The position numbers were made by a program, and so were the translations under genes. This document shows, piece by piece, positions 51,001 to 59,375 of a stretch of 64,000 nucleotides of DNA (the stretch's first letter is position 1; every line of letters begins with the position of its first letter). Origin of the DNA: Bacteroidales bacterium (GTDB lineage Bacteria > Bacteroidota > Bacteroidia > Bacteroidales > F082); NCBI GenBank assembly GCA_023229135.1, contig JALNZT010000003.1, forward strand, positions 62,001-126,000, in the 5' to 3' direction. The notes beneath the pieces were generated by a model that ran no database searches, was not told the DNA's origin, and saw only the letters and a list, made by a program, of their open reading frames with translations.

Positions 51001-51062
51001 ATGAAAAAAAAAATTCCCACAGAGAATGGATCAGCGGAAATCTAAGGAAATCTGCGGGAAAA
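51001..51062. repeat. Copy of the TCTGCGG-type intergenic repeat
   Basis: The bases around 51013-51060 contain ATTCCCACAGAGAATGG and GCGGAAATCT, then AATCTGCGGGAAAA. Related words recur at 52538-52590 and 53845-53965, each next to a DUF4143 gene. The whole gene-free stretch runs from 50833 to 51225. Confidence 0.4.
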
Positions 51063-51225
51063 AGAAAGTGGCAAGAGCGATGCGATTTCGGGATTAAATC
51101 TTTGTATTCTCATTGAATAATTGTCCAAAAAGCTTTCGTGATTGAATCTTTGAATCCCCCCTCAACTCTTCAAAAATATAGCCTACTTTTGCAAACCGAA
51201 ATTTTTAACTAAAAGCTAAAACAAT

Positions 51226-52323
51226 ATGGCTCTCAATTGTGGCATCATTGGTCTTACAAATACCGGAAAAACAACCATTTTCAACTGCATGTCGAATACC
51301 AAAGCCGAGGCATCCAACTACGCCTTCAGCGCTACCAAATCTAATATTGGTATGGTGGAAGTGCCCGATCCGCGCCTCGATGCCCTAGACGCGCTCATAC
51401 ATTCAGAAAAGGTGATTCCGGCATTACTAGAGATCGTTGACCTGCCCGGCCTAGCCAAAGGTGCCAGCCAAGGCGAAGGCGTTGGTAATAAGTTTTTGGC
51501 CGATATCCAGCTGATGGATACCCTGATTCATGTGTTGCGTTGCTTCGAGGATGAAAACCTGGCCCATGTTGAGGGTTCGATTGACCCGCTGCGTGACAAA
51601 GATATCGTCGATTTTGAGTTACAAGTGCGCGACCTGGATCTGGTGAGCCGAAAAATTCTTAGGGTAGAAAAATTGATCAGAGCAGGCGACAAAGAAGCCA
51701 AAAAAGCCTTAGACGTATTACTGAAATATAAGGAGCACTTTGAGAATTTTGGTAACGCACGCGAGCTCGACCTAAGCGACGACGATAAAAAACATGTAAA
51801 CGACCTGCAGCTCCTTACGGCAAAACCAGTAATTTACGTGTGTAATGTAGATGAAAAATCTGCTCTCACTGGAAACACCTATACGAAAGCAGTAACAGAT
51901 GCACTGGCAAATGAAAATGCCGAAGTGCTGATTATTGCTGGTGCTCTGGAAGCCGAAATTGCTGAGCTGGAAGATCCCGAGGACCGGGAAGTGTTTTTGG
52001 CCGATGCTATGCTAGAAGAACCTGGCGTGAATAAATTAATTCGGGCAGCATACAAAACCCTCAATTTACAATCATTTTTTACTGTTGGGGTCAAAGAAGT
52101 AAGGGCCTGGACAATCCGCAAAGGAATGACTGCCCCACAAGCTTCCGGCGTGATACATTCCGACCTGGAACGCGGATTTATCCGCGCCGAAGTGATGAAG
52201 TATGAGGATTTTATTCACTACAAAACCGAACAGGGCGTTAAAGATGCCGGCAAATTTAAGGTGGAAGGCAAAAACTATATCGTAGGCGATGGCGACATCC
52301 TGCATATCCGATTTAATGTGTAA
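51226..52323 (+). CDS. ychF: Redox-regulated ATPase YchF (Obg family)
   Basis: YchF is a ribosome-associated P-loop ATPase linked to oxidative stress. The 365 residues begin MALNCGIIGLTNTGKTTIFN (P-loop) and carry DLPGLAKGASQGEGVGNKFL (switch II) and YVCNVDE at the base-recognition position. The C-terminal TGS-like domain has FFTVGVKEVRAWTIRKGMTAPQ and ends YIVGDGDILHIRFNV. A TACTTTTG element at 51184-51191 fits the -7 box and would start transcription about 30 bases before the ATG. No -33 box is obvious. Confidence 0.97.
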   Translation: MALNCGIIGLTNTGKTTIFNCMSNTKAEASNYAFSATKSNIGMVEVPDPRLDALDALIHSEKVIPALLEIVDLPGLAKGASQGEGVGNKFLADIQLMDTLIHVLRCFEDENLAHVEGSIDPLRDKDIVDFELQVRDLDLVSRKILRVEKLIRAGDKEAKKALDVLLKYKEHFENFGNARELDLSDDDKKHVNDLQLLTAKPVIYVCNVDEKSALTGNTYTKAVTDALANENAEVLIIAGALEAEIAELEDPEDREVFLADAMLEEPGVNKLIRAAYKTLNLQSFFTVGVKEVRAWTIRKGMTAPQASGVIHSDLERGFIRAEVMKYEDFIHYKTEQGVKDAGKFKVEGKNYIVGDGDILHIRFNV

Positions 52324-52625
52324 GCGATAGGGTGGTTTTTGTAGCAATTTATTCAAAGCAGGACTTTCTGATCAGATAACGCAAACATCAAAGGAATAAT
52401 TCATGGCTTTCAATTCGACGTTTTGAAGTCCTAAGGGACGTTCAAAAGTCAATATTCACGATACGTTTAACTTTCCATCGTACACGGCACGAGGATATGG
52501 AAAGGTTAAAATAAAACATAAATAATATTTCCTACTGATAACGCAAATTATCGCAGAAAAACATCAGCGGAAATTTGCGCTAGTTTGCAAGCTTGACCTT
52601 TATTAATTCATAAGGAGTTATCCAG
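52324..52625. other. Gene-free region between ychF and DUF4143 gene
   Basis: This stretch of about 300 bases between converging genes has no plausible gene and no clear terminator. Bases 52538-52590 contain GATAACGCAAATTATCGC and GCGGAAATTTGCGC, which resemble the dispersed repeat near 51001 and 53845. Confidence 0.45.
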
Positions 52626-53747
52626 CTAGTTGATTATTACAAAATCTCTGAAATTTTTTCGATCAATCACTTTACTTTCAGCATTATATGTTTCTGTAAA
52701 GGTTGTTGGTAGTTTTACACTTTTCTTATTATCCCATTTAAATTCATATCCAGCGATTTTACCACCGAAGTCCTCTACGAAATCAACTTCTTGTTGTTGC
52801 TTCGTACGCCAAAAATAAGTACGGGCAAGACTTTGCTTGTAATCAATTTGCTTTAACCGTTCCGAAATCAGAAAGTTCTCCCATAGCGCACCTTTATCAG
52901 CTCTCAATGCTAATGGATTAAAATTGCCAATAATCATATTCCTAATTCCGTTATCATAAAAATAAATTTTCTTGTTTGTTTTTATTTCATGTCTCAGATT
53001 CCTACTAAAACTGCCTAGCTTAAAGATGATATATCCCTGTTGTAAAATATCAATATATTTATTAACGGTATTTTTATCAATATGAAGCAGCTGAGCCAGC
53101 TCGGTATAGTTCACTTCGTTGCCCAGCTGAAGGGCCAGCGCCTGAACCAATTTTTCAAGCACTTCAGGCTTTCTGATGTCGATATAGGATAAGATATCCT
53201 TATACAAATAGCTGTTTACCAAATTTTTTAATCGCGCTATTTCATCCCCCGGATTATTCAAAACATCAGGATAAAACCCATAAAGCAGCCTGTTTTCTAT
53301 TTGTTGTTCGGCATGAAGATAGCCATGATGCGCTTCAAACTCTTCCCATGAAATGGGAAACAAGTGGTACTCCCACTTTCTACCAGTCAGGGGTTCATTA
53401 ATTTTATTGGACAGATTAAAAGCTGAAGAACCACTAGCAAAAAGTTGAACCTCTTTAAACCTGTCTGTAATGATTTTCATCGTAGGGCCAATGCCATCAA
53501 TCCGCTGGGCTTCATCGATGAAAACAGCTTTATGTTTTCCAATAATCATTCTTATTTGCTCCGTATTAGGCTTGGTTAAAAGTGTTCTCGTAGTAGGATC
53601 GTCGCCGTCAAGAAGCAAATATTCCTGTGAGCTAAGAATAGACTCAAGCAGTGTTGTTTTTCCCACTTGTCGCGACCCAACAACCACAATTGCTTTACCT
53701 GAACCAAGTCTTTTCTTAATTTCAACGCTTAACGTTCTTGCATACAT
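52626..53747 (-). CDS. AAA ATPase with DUF4143 domain
   Basis: This intact paralogue of the family broken at 49666 has about 373 residues. Walker A is VGSRQVGKTTLLES (residues 23-36) and Walker B is AVFIDEAQRIDG. The motif LFASGSSAFNLSNKI follows, then a winged-helix-like stretch (YTELAQLLHIDKNTVNKYI). The C-terminal DUF4143 region reads KIYFYDNGIRNMI, EVDFVEDFGGKIAGYEFKW. The start at 53747 (MYARTLSVEI) is right for the family; the frame to 53894 runs into a repeat region. The role is unknown; toxin-like or mobile-element accessory functions have been suggested for the family. Confidence 0.9.
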   Translation of the reverse strand: MYARTLSVEIKKRLGSGKAIVVVGSRQVGKTTLLESILSSQEYLLLDGDDPTTRTLLTKPNTEQIRMIIGKHKAVFIDEAQRIDGIGPTMKIITDRFKEVQLFASGSSAFNLSNKINEPLTGRKWEYHLFPISWEEFEAHHGYLHAEQQIENRLLYGFYPDVLNNPGDEIARLKNLVNSYLYKDILSYIDIRKPEVLEKLVQALALQLGNEVNYTELAQLLHIDKNTVNKYIDILQQGYIIFKLGSFSRNLRHEIKTNKKIYFYDNGIRNMIIGNFNPLALRADKGALWENFLISERLKQIDYKQSLARTYFWRTKQQQEVDFVEDFGGKIAGYEFKWDNKKSVKLPTTFTETYNAESKVIDRKNFRDFVIIN

Positions 53748-53839
53748 AAGTCTATTATTTCTACAAAGATATAACTTATGGTGATTGTATTCACCAATAG
53801 TTATGCTTATTTGTGAATATAGTATGGATTTGAGAGGTA

Positions 53840-53968
53840 TTAATGCCGAGAAAAAATCTGCGGAAATCTGCGAGATCAGCGGGAGAAAAAACAAAAAAGA
53901 TTTCCCGCGGATGACGCAGATTAACGCGGAAAACGAATCTGAAAAAATTTGCGGGATCTGCGGGGAGA
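53840..53968. repeat. Dispersed TCTGCGG/CGCAGATT repeat region
   Basis: This segment is built of recurring words: AATCTGCGG, AATCTGCGAGATCAGCGGG, GATTTCCCGCGGATGACGCAG, ATTAACGCGG and TTTGCGGGATCTGCGG. The words repeat on both strands. Similar material lies at 51001-51062 and 52538-52590. It is the kind of intergenic repeat found in many copies in Bacteroidota genomes. Confidence 0.55.
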
Positions 53969-53984
53969 TAAACCAAGGTCTACT

Positions 53985-54057
53985 CTAATACTTCACCAAT
54001 CTGCTGCTTTCTGTATGGCCGTTTTCAAACTGAGTTACCATCAGGAGAAGGTACTGA
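53985..54057 (-). pseudogene. Remnant of a T9SS type A sorting domain (last about 23 codons)
   Basis: Reading minus from about 54057, the sequence encodes FQYLLLMVTQFENGHTESSRLVKY and a stop at 53985. It matches the end of the beta-helix protein at 56294 (YLMVTQFENGNTESTKLVKY); the DNA is roughly 80 percent identical over 60 bases by eye. It starts 24 bases after the stop of the FISUMP gene and is in the same frame as that gene, with stop codons between. It is most simply the leftover of a C-terminal sorting domain that the FISUMP gene, or an earlier gene there, once had. Confidence 0.7.
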
Positions 54058-54080
54058 AAGTTAAACTAAAACTAAAAGTT

Positions 54081-55394
54081 TTAATCCGCATCTTTTATAC
54101 ACCTGACTGAATCACCATGTGTAGTATATGCATTACCAGAATGAGAACCACTTTCGTTCCATGAAAAGCCTTTAACCCAAACACCCCACGAAGGCGGAGA
54201 AGGAAGTTCAGTAGAGGTAAAGAACCCCGCATAAGCTTTTAATTGTTCAAATGATCCGTCACTCCACCATTTATAGCCTCCCGGTAAAATTGTAAGGCCG
54301 GTTGAGTTGGTAGCAAAGGTTCCTTCTATCCAATGACTTGTACCCCTTTCTTTCAGCGTAAAACCCGGATGTACATCCGTTAAATCATTCCATTCATCGA
54401 TTGAGGTAATATGCCATCCAAGAGGACAAATTCCCTTAGCTCCATCACCTAGCGTATAGTTCATCAGTTCGCCCCATTGATACAAACCTCCATATTCTCT
54501 GCAATTGCCAGGATCGTTATCATAGCAATATTTTTCAATGATTCCATTATCTGTCATGGTAGAATCGCTGTGGATTATCGCACCGATATTGAGGTTCTCT
54601 TTTAGCCAGCAAACTCCTTCAATTTCCACTGTGGCATATAATTGTCCGCCATGTTTTACTGCTTCTGTTCCCTTGCACGGCATACCTTCTATAATTCCAA
54701 AACTCACATGACTATTTAGGTCGGGCGAAGCTTCCAAAACATCGCTAGCTGCTATACCTTCAGGAGATTTGCTATAGCCGATATACCAAAGTGTGTCGGC
54801 CCAGTTGTATTTAAAACCTGAAGATTTACTTTTTTTATCTGGCATGGAATGATAAGCTTTACTAGATTGATGTATTATTCTTTTACCAAACGACAGCGGT
54901 TCACCCACGTTGATAATTTTTACCTGCCCGATGTTTTTGCCATCAGAAGCCCAAATCAATGAAATCCCTTTGGAAGGTGGATAATATGTAAAATGGTGTT
55001 GCCCTCTCTCAAGTCTTTGTTGGATAATTGCAAGTTTTTCCCCTGACACATCCGTTGCGTGTAAAGTCAACAGCCCGGCTTCCGGCATGTTCACATCAAA
55101 ACTGGTGCTTCCATGTATGACAGGATTGGGATAGTTTGGCGAAACAGAAAAAGCTGTTTCACCCAGTGAATAGTCATTAAGCCCAACTGCATAATCCAAC
55201 ACTAAAACTGTGTCGGGAGCATATAGGCTTGTATCTCGACCTGTGGTGATGTTTCTAATCAGGATACTATCAAGCCCCAAAGCCTGACCATAATAGTGAG
55301 ATTCAAAGCTGATCTCAAGCTTTTGTTGGGCCATAGAATAAGTTGACAGCAACAGCAAAACGGATGCACAAAGTATGAAGCTGAATAATTTCAT
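54081..55394 (-). CDS. Secreted FISUMP-domain protein with internal T9SS-CTD-like domain
   Basis: This 437-residue protein has a signal peptide ending YSMAQ (about residue 22). Residues 80-160 look like a T9SS/FlgD-type beta domain (SPNYPNPVIHGSTSF, VSGEKLAIIQQRLERG, KGISLIWASDGK), here in the middle and not at the end. Residues 245-435 form a Fibrobacter-succinogenes-major-paralogous (FISUMP) domain (VEIEGVCWLKENLNIG, YGGLYQWGELMNY, CPLGWHITSIDEW, SVRCIKDAD). Such proteins are surface lipoproteins or secreted proteins of unknown ligand. No sorting domain ends the frame, but a remnant lies just behind it. Confidence 0.88.
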   Translation of the reverse strand: MKLFSFILCASVLLLLSTYSMAQQKLEISFESHYYGQALGLDSILIRNITTGRDTSLYAPDTVLVLDYAVGLNDYSLGETAFSVSPNYPNPVIHGSTSFDVNMPEAGLLTLHATDVSGEKLAIIQQRLERGQHHFTYYPPSKGISLIWASDGKNIGQVKIINVGEPLSFGKRIIHQSSKAYHSMPDKKSKSSGFKYNWADTLWYIGYSKSPEGIAASDVLEASPDLNSHVSFGIIEGMPCKGTEAVKHGGQLYATVEIEGVCWLKENLNIGAIIHSDSTMTDNGIIEKYCYDNDPGNCREYGGLYQWGELMNYTLGDGAKGICPLGWHITSIDEWNDLTDVHPGFTLKERGTSHWIEGTFATNSTGLTILPGGYKWWSDGSFEQLKAYAGFFTSTELPSPPSWGVWVKGFSWNESGSHSGNAYTTHGDSVRCIKDAD

Positions 55395-55463
55395 GATTAT
55401 TTATTCCAATAATTAAAAATGAAGAAAACCTGCCAGAGTACTCTCTGACAAACAAATAATGCA

Positions 55464-55916
55464 TCAATAACAAGGAGCAGGATAGGGTCCTTGATTGTAA
55501 CTTACATACATTGTCCAAGTTGGTGCTTCATAAGTATTGTTTGTAAAATATACATAAACGTCATTAGAAACAGTAAACCCCTGTCCGCCATATCCGCTTT
55601 TTGGAAGCATGTGAATTATTCCATCATAGCCATTTGTCCATGTTTTGCAAGTTTGAGTCTCTTTGTAATGTTGAATACCAGGAGAGCCTTTATCGAAATC
55701 AATATCCTCTAATTCACAATTACTACTAATTAGCGAGTTAAAGTCGAAAGCATACGGACATCCATGATTTCCATTAAAAGGAAACTCAATAATACCATAT
55801 TGTGAACATTGTAATTGTTGTTCTTCGCTTTCTTCATACTGTCCAATTGCAGATAATTTTAATGCTAATAATATTGCAGGGATAAGCAGTAAGAAATAAA
55901 ATCTATAATTTTTCAT
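55464..55916 (-). CDS. Hypothetical exported protein, Cys-rich
   Basis: I do not recognise this 150-residue family. It has a signal peptide (MKNYRFYFLLLIPAILLALKLSAIGQ) and a mature part of about 124 residues with six Cys and many Tyr, Gly and Asn. It is probably a small disulfide-bonded beta protein. The last residues are PYPAPCY. It lies between the FISUMP gene (about 70 bases away) and the first copy of the 292-bp element, all on the minus strand. Confidence 0.65.
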   Translation of the reverse strand: MKNYRFYFLLLIPAILLALKLSAIGQYEESEEQQLQCSQYGIIEFPFNGNHGCPYAFDFNSLISSNCELEDIDFDKGSPGIQHYKETQTCKTWTNGYDGIIHMLPKSGYGGQGFTVSNDVYVYFTNNTYEAPTWTMYVSYNQGPYPAPCY

Positions 55917-55964
55917 TTGATATTTTTTGGGTTTAAGCTAAAAGAATTAATAGTTAAGCTGGTT

Positions 55965-55991
55965 GGCTGTCTGATCATTGACCAGACAGCC
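55965..55991 (-). terminator. Stem-loop behind element copy 1
   Basis: GGCTGTCTG/CAGACAGCC with a 9-base loop lies 15 bases after the stop codon of the small frame of copy 1. The T tail is weak. The second copy has an unrelated stem at the same place. Confidence 0.5.
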
Positions 55992-56001
55992 CCGGCTTGT
56001 C

Positions 56002-56293
56002 GAATTTATTCTTCCCAAGTTTGAAAATATGTTTGTTCTTTTGACAAACGACTATGCAGTAGTGAATTATTTTCTGCCATCCGGCTGATAACAAGCTCCC
56101 TATTCCTGAAAAACTTTCGTCTATCAGGGGGGGGGGTAAGATGTTGTTTATCAGTTATATACATTTTCAGATTTTTTGTTTGATTCACAAATCCTTTTAT
56201 AAAGACAAAAGGACAGTCAAAACTATTAAAAATAATAGTTGCTTTTGCACTTTCAAAATCAATTATAGCAATTTAGAATGATTTTTAATAAAC
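56002..56293 (-). repeat. 292-bp repeated element, copy 1
   Basis: This segment matches 59376-59667 over its whole length. Both copies begin (minus direction) with TTTATTAAAAATCATTCTAA, share the TAGTTTTG box (56218-56225 here), a GTG start, the word MYITDKQHLT and a poly-C tract, and end in TGGGAAGAATAA. Copy 1 has 10 C. Its upstream end touches the stop codon of the beta-helix gene directly. Confidence 0.75.
56006..56188 (-). CDS. Small protein of the 292-bp element, frame open with C10
   Basis: The GTG at 56188 starts a 60-residue frame that passes a run of ten C (bases 56127-56136) and ends KEQTYFQTWEE. Compared with copy 2 the changes keep the frame: K and Q codons differ only silently (AAA/AAG, CAA/CAG), and the end FQxWEE is conserved. 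This suggests a translated product. No known domain fits. The stretch before the tract (MYITDKQHLTPP) is identical in both copies. A TANNTTTG box lies about 30 bases before the GTG. The product, if made, is soluble and charged; its role is unknown. Confidence 0.45.
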   Translation of the reverse strand: MNQTKNLKMYITDKQHLTPPPDRRKFFRNRELVISRMAENNSLLHSRLSKEQTYFQTWEE

Positions 56294-57904
56294 CTAATAC
56301 TTCACCAGCTTTGTACTTTCTGTGTTGCCGTTTTCAAACTGGGTTACCATCAGATACAGGCCAGCAGGATGGTTGGCCAGGTCGTAAACCATCACCTGAT
56401 CAAAAGGCAGCTTTTCTAATTTACCCAGCGGTTTTCCGTTTTGGTTATAGAGGCTGATGCTGCTGATTTTTTGTCCGCGCGGAGACACTACTTTAAAGCT
56501 TTGGCCAAAGGGGTTGGGACTAATTTCCAGCCTCGCATTTACCAGCGGGTTTTTGGGCAGACCAACCACCATTTGATTTTCAATAGCACCCATATCAATG
56601 CGAATGCCATACACGCGCGGGTTGCCAAGAATATCTGTCTCAGGCAGGTTGAGCTCGGTAATATCTGGTGTACCGGTATTTACACAGGGCGAACTATCCA
56701 ATAGTGACCAATCGGCTGAGAGCCCGTCGTAATCAGGTCCTGCACCTGCAGTGGGGTTTACAAAAAGGGGGTCATCAGTTATATTTCCTTCACCTGGGTA
56801 ACCATCCGGGTTACACATATAAGTAAAATCTGCTATTGAACCATCGGTATTATATAATTGAATAGGATCAAAATTCCACTCTGGGATTACATCATTGCCC
56901 CAAATAATATTGTTTCTCATTTCTAAAAAAATGCTAGAATACACAATTCCACAGCCTGTGTGAGAATATGCAAGGTTGTTTACAATAGTATTATTTGCAT
57001 AAGTAGAGGTTGAAAAACCATGTCCATTCATTATACCATTCCCCATATTATTCGCAATTACATTATTATAAATCATACAATTAGATGTGGTTTCATAAAG
57101 GCCGCTTCCATTTACTGAGTGATTGTTAAAAAATTTATTATTCACAACCAAAGCGTTACAATTTGTATTAACACGTAAGCCCCCTCCAGAGCCTCTAACT
57201 GCAGTTCCTACAGAAGTTTCAAAAGTAACAAATGCCTTATTCAGTTTAAATAGATTATTTGAAATTATGGCGGATGAACAATTTCCGATTGAGGCTCCAC
57301 CTCCTTGCTGAAAAGTTTGATTCTTAATAAAGCTATTGTTGATCAATTGTAAACTTGAACAATACTTGACCCAAAAAGCTCCTCCTGCAAAGTTAGCTCT
57401 ATTATTATAAAAGTTGGAGTTACTACAGAACACATTTCCATAGTTTTTTACAAATAATGCCCCTCCCCAGTTTTCTTCATTTAGGTGATCATTAATCGTA
57501 TGACCAGGATCGATAGCTTTACCATAAGAAAACCTACAAAAACTAAATTCAGAAGTGTCAGTAGGATTATCAAGTAATTTAATGCTACCCCAGCCTCCTG
57601 CCAAAGTAGCTGTATCTGCATAAGATGTAGTATCAAATACAGTGAAAACTATAGTATCATTCATTGTTCCTATAGCTTTTATACTTCCCTGTACGTTTAT
57701 ACTATAATTACCCTGAAACTCTACATAAACACCTGGATTTATGGTGAGTGTAGCTGGGTATTGGACAGTAACATCATTGTATATCCTGATGGTATCAGTT
57801 GACCAAGTGGTGTCTGCAATAATGTTATTATTGTTTAACACTTGTGATTTTAGAGGAAATGCGCCTAAAAATATTAAAAAGCTTAGTAAGCTAATGTTTT
57901 TCAT
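56294..57904 (-). CDS. Secreted parallel beta-helix protein with type A T9SS sorting domain
   Basis: This 536-residue secreted protein has a signal peptide (ending LKSQ, about residue 21). A long right-handed beta-helix follows (about residues 40-430), with Asn ladders such as NNSFIKNQTF, NNLFKLNKAF, NNKFFNNHSV, NNVIANN and NNTIVNN and a choice-of-anchor ending (DILGNPRVYG, DMGAIE). The last 80 residues are a type A sorting domain (LEISPNPFGQSFKV, HPAGLYLMVTQFENG, KLVKY). Such helices often bind or cleave polysaccharides. No catalytic residues are evident, so adhesion is equally likely. The 292-bp element begins immediately at its stop codon. Confidence 0.92.
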   Translation of the reverse strand: MKNISLLSFLIFLGAFPLKSQVLNNNNIIADTTWSTDTIRIYNDVTVQYPATLTINPGVYVEFQGNYSINVQGSIKAIGTMNDTIVFTVFDTTSYADTATLAGGWGSIKLLDNPTDTSEFSFCRFSYGKAIDPGHTINDHLNEENWGGALFVKNYGNVFCSNSNFYNNRANFAGGAFWVKYCSSLQLINNSFIKNQTFQQGGGASIGNCSSAIISNNLFKLNKAFVTFETSVGTAVRGSGGGLRVNTNCNALVVNNKFFNNHSVNGSGLYETTSNCMIYNNVIANNMGNGIMNGHGFSTSTYANNTIVNNLAYSHTGCGIVYSSIFLEMRNNIIWGNDVIPEWNFDPIQLYNTDGSIADFTYMCNPDGYPGEGNITDDPLFVNPTAGAGPDYDGLSADWSLLDSSPCVNTGTPDITELNLPETDILGNPRVYGIRIDMGAIENQMVVGLPKNPLVNARLEISPNPFGQSFKVVSPRGQKISSISLYNQNGKPLGKLEKLPFDQVMVYDLANHPAGLYLMVTQFENGNTESTKLVKY

Positions 57905-58074
57905 AAGAAATTAATATATAGAGTTTAAGAATCAAATCTTTATAAAGTTATTTATTGACGTTTATCTGGCATAACAACATGTATGAAACAACAGGAATTG
58001 GTCAGATTTATGCAAATGACTATTTTATATCCGTAAGTAAATACAATCTCTGATTTAAGAATAAAAAACTAAAA

Positions 58075-58099
58075 GGTGTATGAGAATGACTCATACACC
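58075..58099 (-). terminator. Terminator of the lipoprotein gene at 58114
   Basis: A 10-bp perfect stem (GGTGTATGAG/CTCATACACC) with a 5-base loop is followed on the minus strand by TTTTAGTTTTTT. It lies 15 bases after the stop codon. Confidence 0.85.
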
Positions 58100-58113
58100 C
58101 TATTCTCCAAATA

Positions 58114-59094
58114 CTAGTCAGTAATTGGAGGTATCCTAACTGGATTACCATACCAAACTTGATAATTATGCTTATAAATATTATCAGGTGGATTTGGATT
58201 ATTAGTCCACAATTCAAAATATTTAAAATCAAGTCCATCTATACGAACTCCGCTTGGGCTTTCATTAGCTTTATTGTATATTATATAATGACCATCAATC
58301 AATAACTGAAGCAATTCATCATGCTCAATGCAAGGAGGTGATGTAGCAAGTTCATGGTAAATCCTATCTTCAAAACCAGATGTTGTATAGTCTAATACAT
58401 TAGAATTATCTATATTAATCCATCCGGTGGATGTTGTGTCATGATAAACTGGAAAGGGATAAGCTATATACGGATTATTAAATCTTCTTTTTAGCTCCTT
58501 GCCTGCATCTGAATCCCATTGAGTATTTTCACATCGTCCTAAATTATTTCCATATCTCCAATTATCAGTAGAATCTATTGCATAATATAATGAAGCTGGT
58601 TTTCGTGCTAAAACTCCTTTAAAGCTTATTTTAACTGAATCATTTTTTAAAGCTTCTTTCTTTAAGTCTGCTACAAACAAAAATTTATTGTCAGCATCGA
58701 TTAAATCGAGCTCGTAATTCAAATCTTCAATCATCTGATCGTTTAAATCTGCGATCTCACTCAAATCTACCATACCATTACTGGATATGCTAAGAGCATA
58801 ATCTCGCTCATAGGTTTTTGATTCCTCAAAATCATTTCCCACAGCATTTTGCACATTAAACAAGGCTTCGAGATACCAAATAGCACTATCAGGCGAAATA
58901 AATTCTTCTGATTTAAGGCCATTCTTAATTTTGAGGTTGAAATTGTTTAATTGATTCCACAAGGCCATTTCATCGGCTGTGTATTCACTTGTGTTGTTAT
59001 TATCTTCTGGAACAATTTTGCTGTCTTTATTGCAGCTAAATAAAACTGTCAAAGAAAATAGCAAGGTAAAGACTCGAAAAAAAATTCTATTCAT
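58114..59094 (-). CDS. Hypothetical lipoprotein
   Basis: This 326-residue protein has a lipoprotein signal (LLFSLTVLFSCNKD, lipid site about C21). The mature part starts with a Thr/Asn linker. A helical region of about 120 residues follows (EMALWNQLNNFNLKIKNG, then LNDQMIEDLNYELDLID), and a beta-rich C terminus with many Trp and Tyr. I know of no family name. It has its own terminator. Comparable lipoproteins occur next to T9SS cargo in Bacteroidota, but no partner is obvious here. Confidence 0.75.
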   Translation of the reverse strand: MNRIFFRVFTLLFSLTVLFSCNKDSKIVPEDNNNTSEYTADEMALWNQLNNFNLKIKNGLKSEEFISPDSAIWYLEALFNVQNAVGNDFEESKTYERDYALSISSNGMVDLSEIADLNDQMIEDLNYELDLIDADNKFLFVADLKKEALKNDSVKISFKGVLARKPASLYYAIDSTDNWRYGNNLGRCENTQWDSDAGKELKRRFNNPYIAYPFPVYHDTTSTGWINIDNSNVLDYTTSGFEDRIYHELATSPPCIEHDELLQLLIDGHYIIYNKANESPSGVRIDGLDFKYFELWTNNPNPPDNIYKHNYQVWYGNPVRIPPITD

Positions 59095-59341
59095 ATTATT
59101 AATTTTTTAAATTAATGAAATTGTTTTATGTCTGGTTAGTGTTCACTAAAATATGTTTTGTTGTTCTTTTAAAGCACTGATAATAAATATTTTATAATTA
59201 TCACCTCCCGTCAGTATAGCTAATTTACAAACTATCTGTAAACCCAACTAATTATGAATAACAAAGAACCTATTTGCAACCAACTGCCAAAGAGCCTATT
59301 CTAACAGAACACTAATGTTAGGCCACAAATAGCACTGAAAC

Positions 59342-59364
59342 GCCACAGACCTTAAGCCTGTGGC
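59342..59364 (-). terminator. Stem-loop behind element copy 2
   Basis: GCCACAG/CTGTGGC with a 9-base loop lies 15 bases past the conserved stop codon of copy 2, the same distance as the different stem behind copy 1. There is no strong T tail. Confidence 0.5.
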
Positions 59365-59375
59365 ATTCGTATAAT

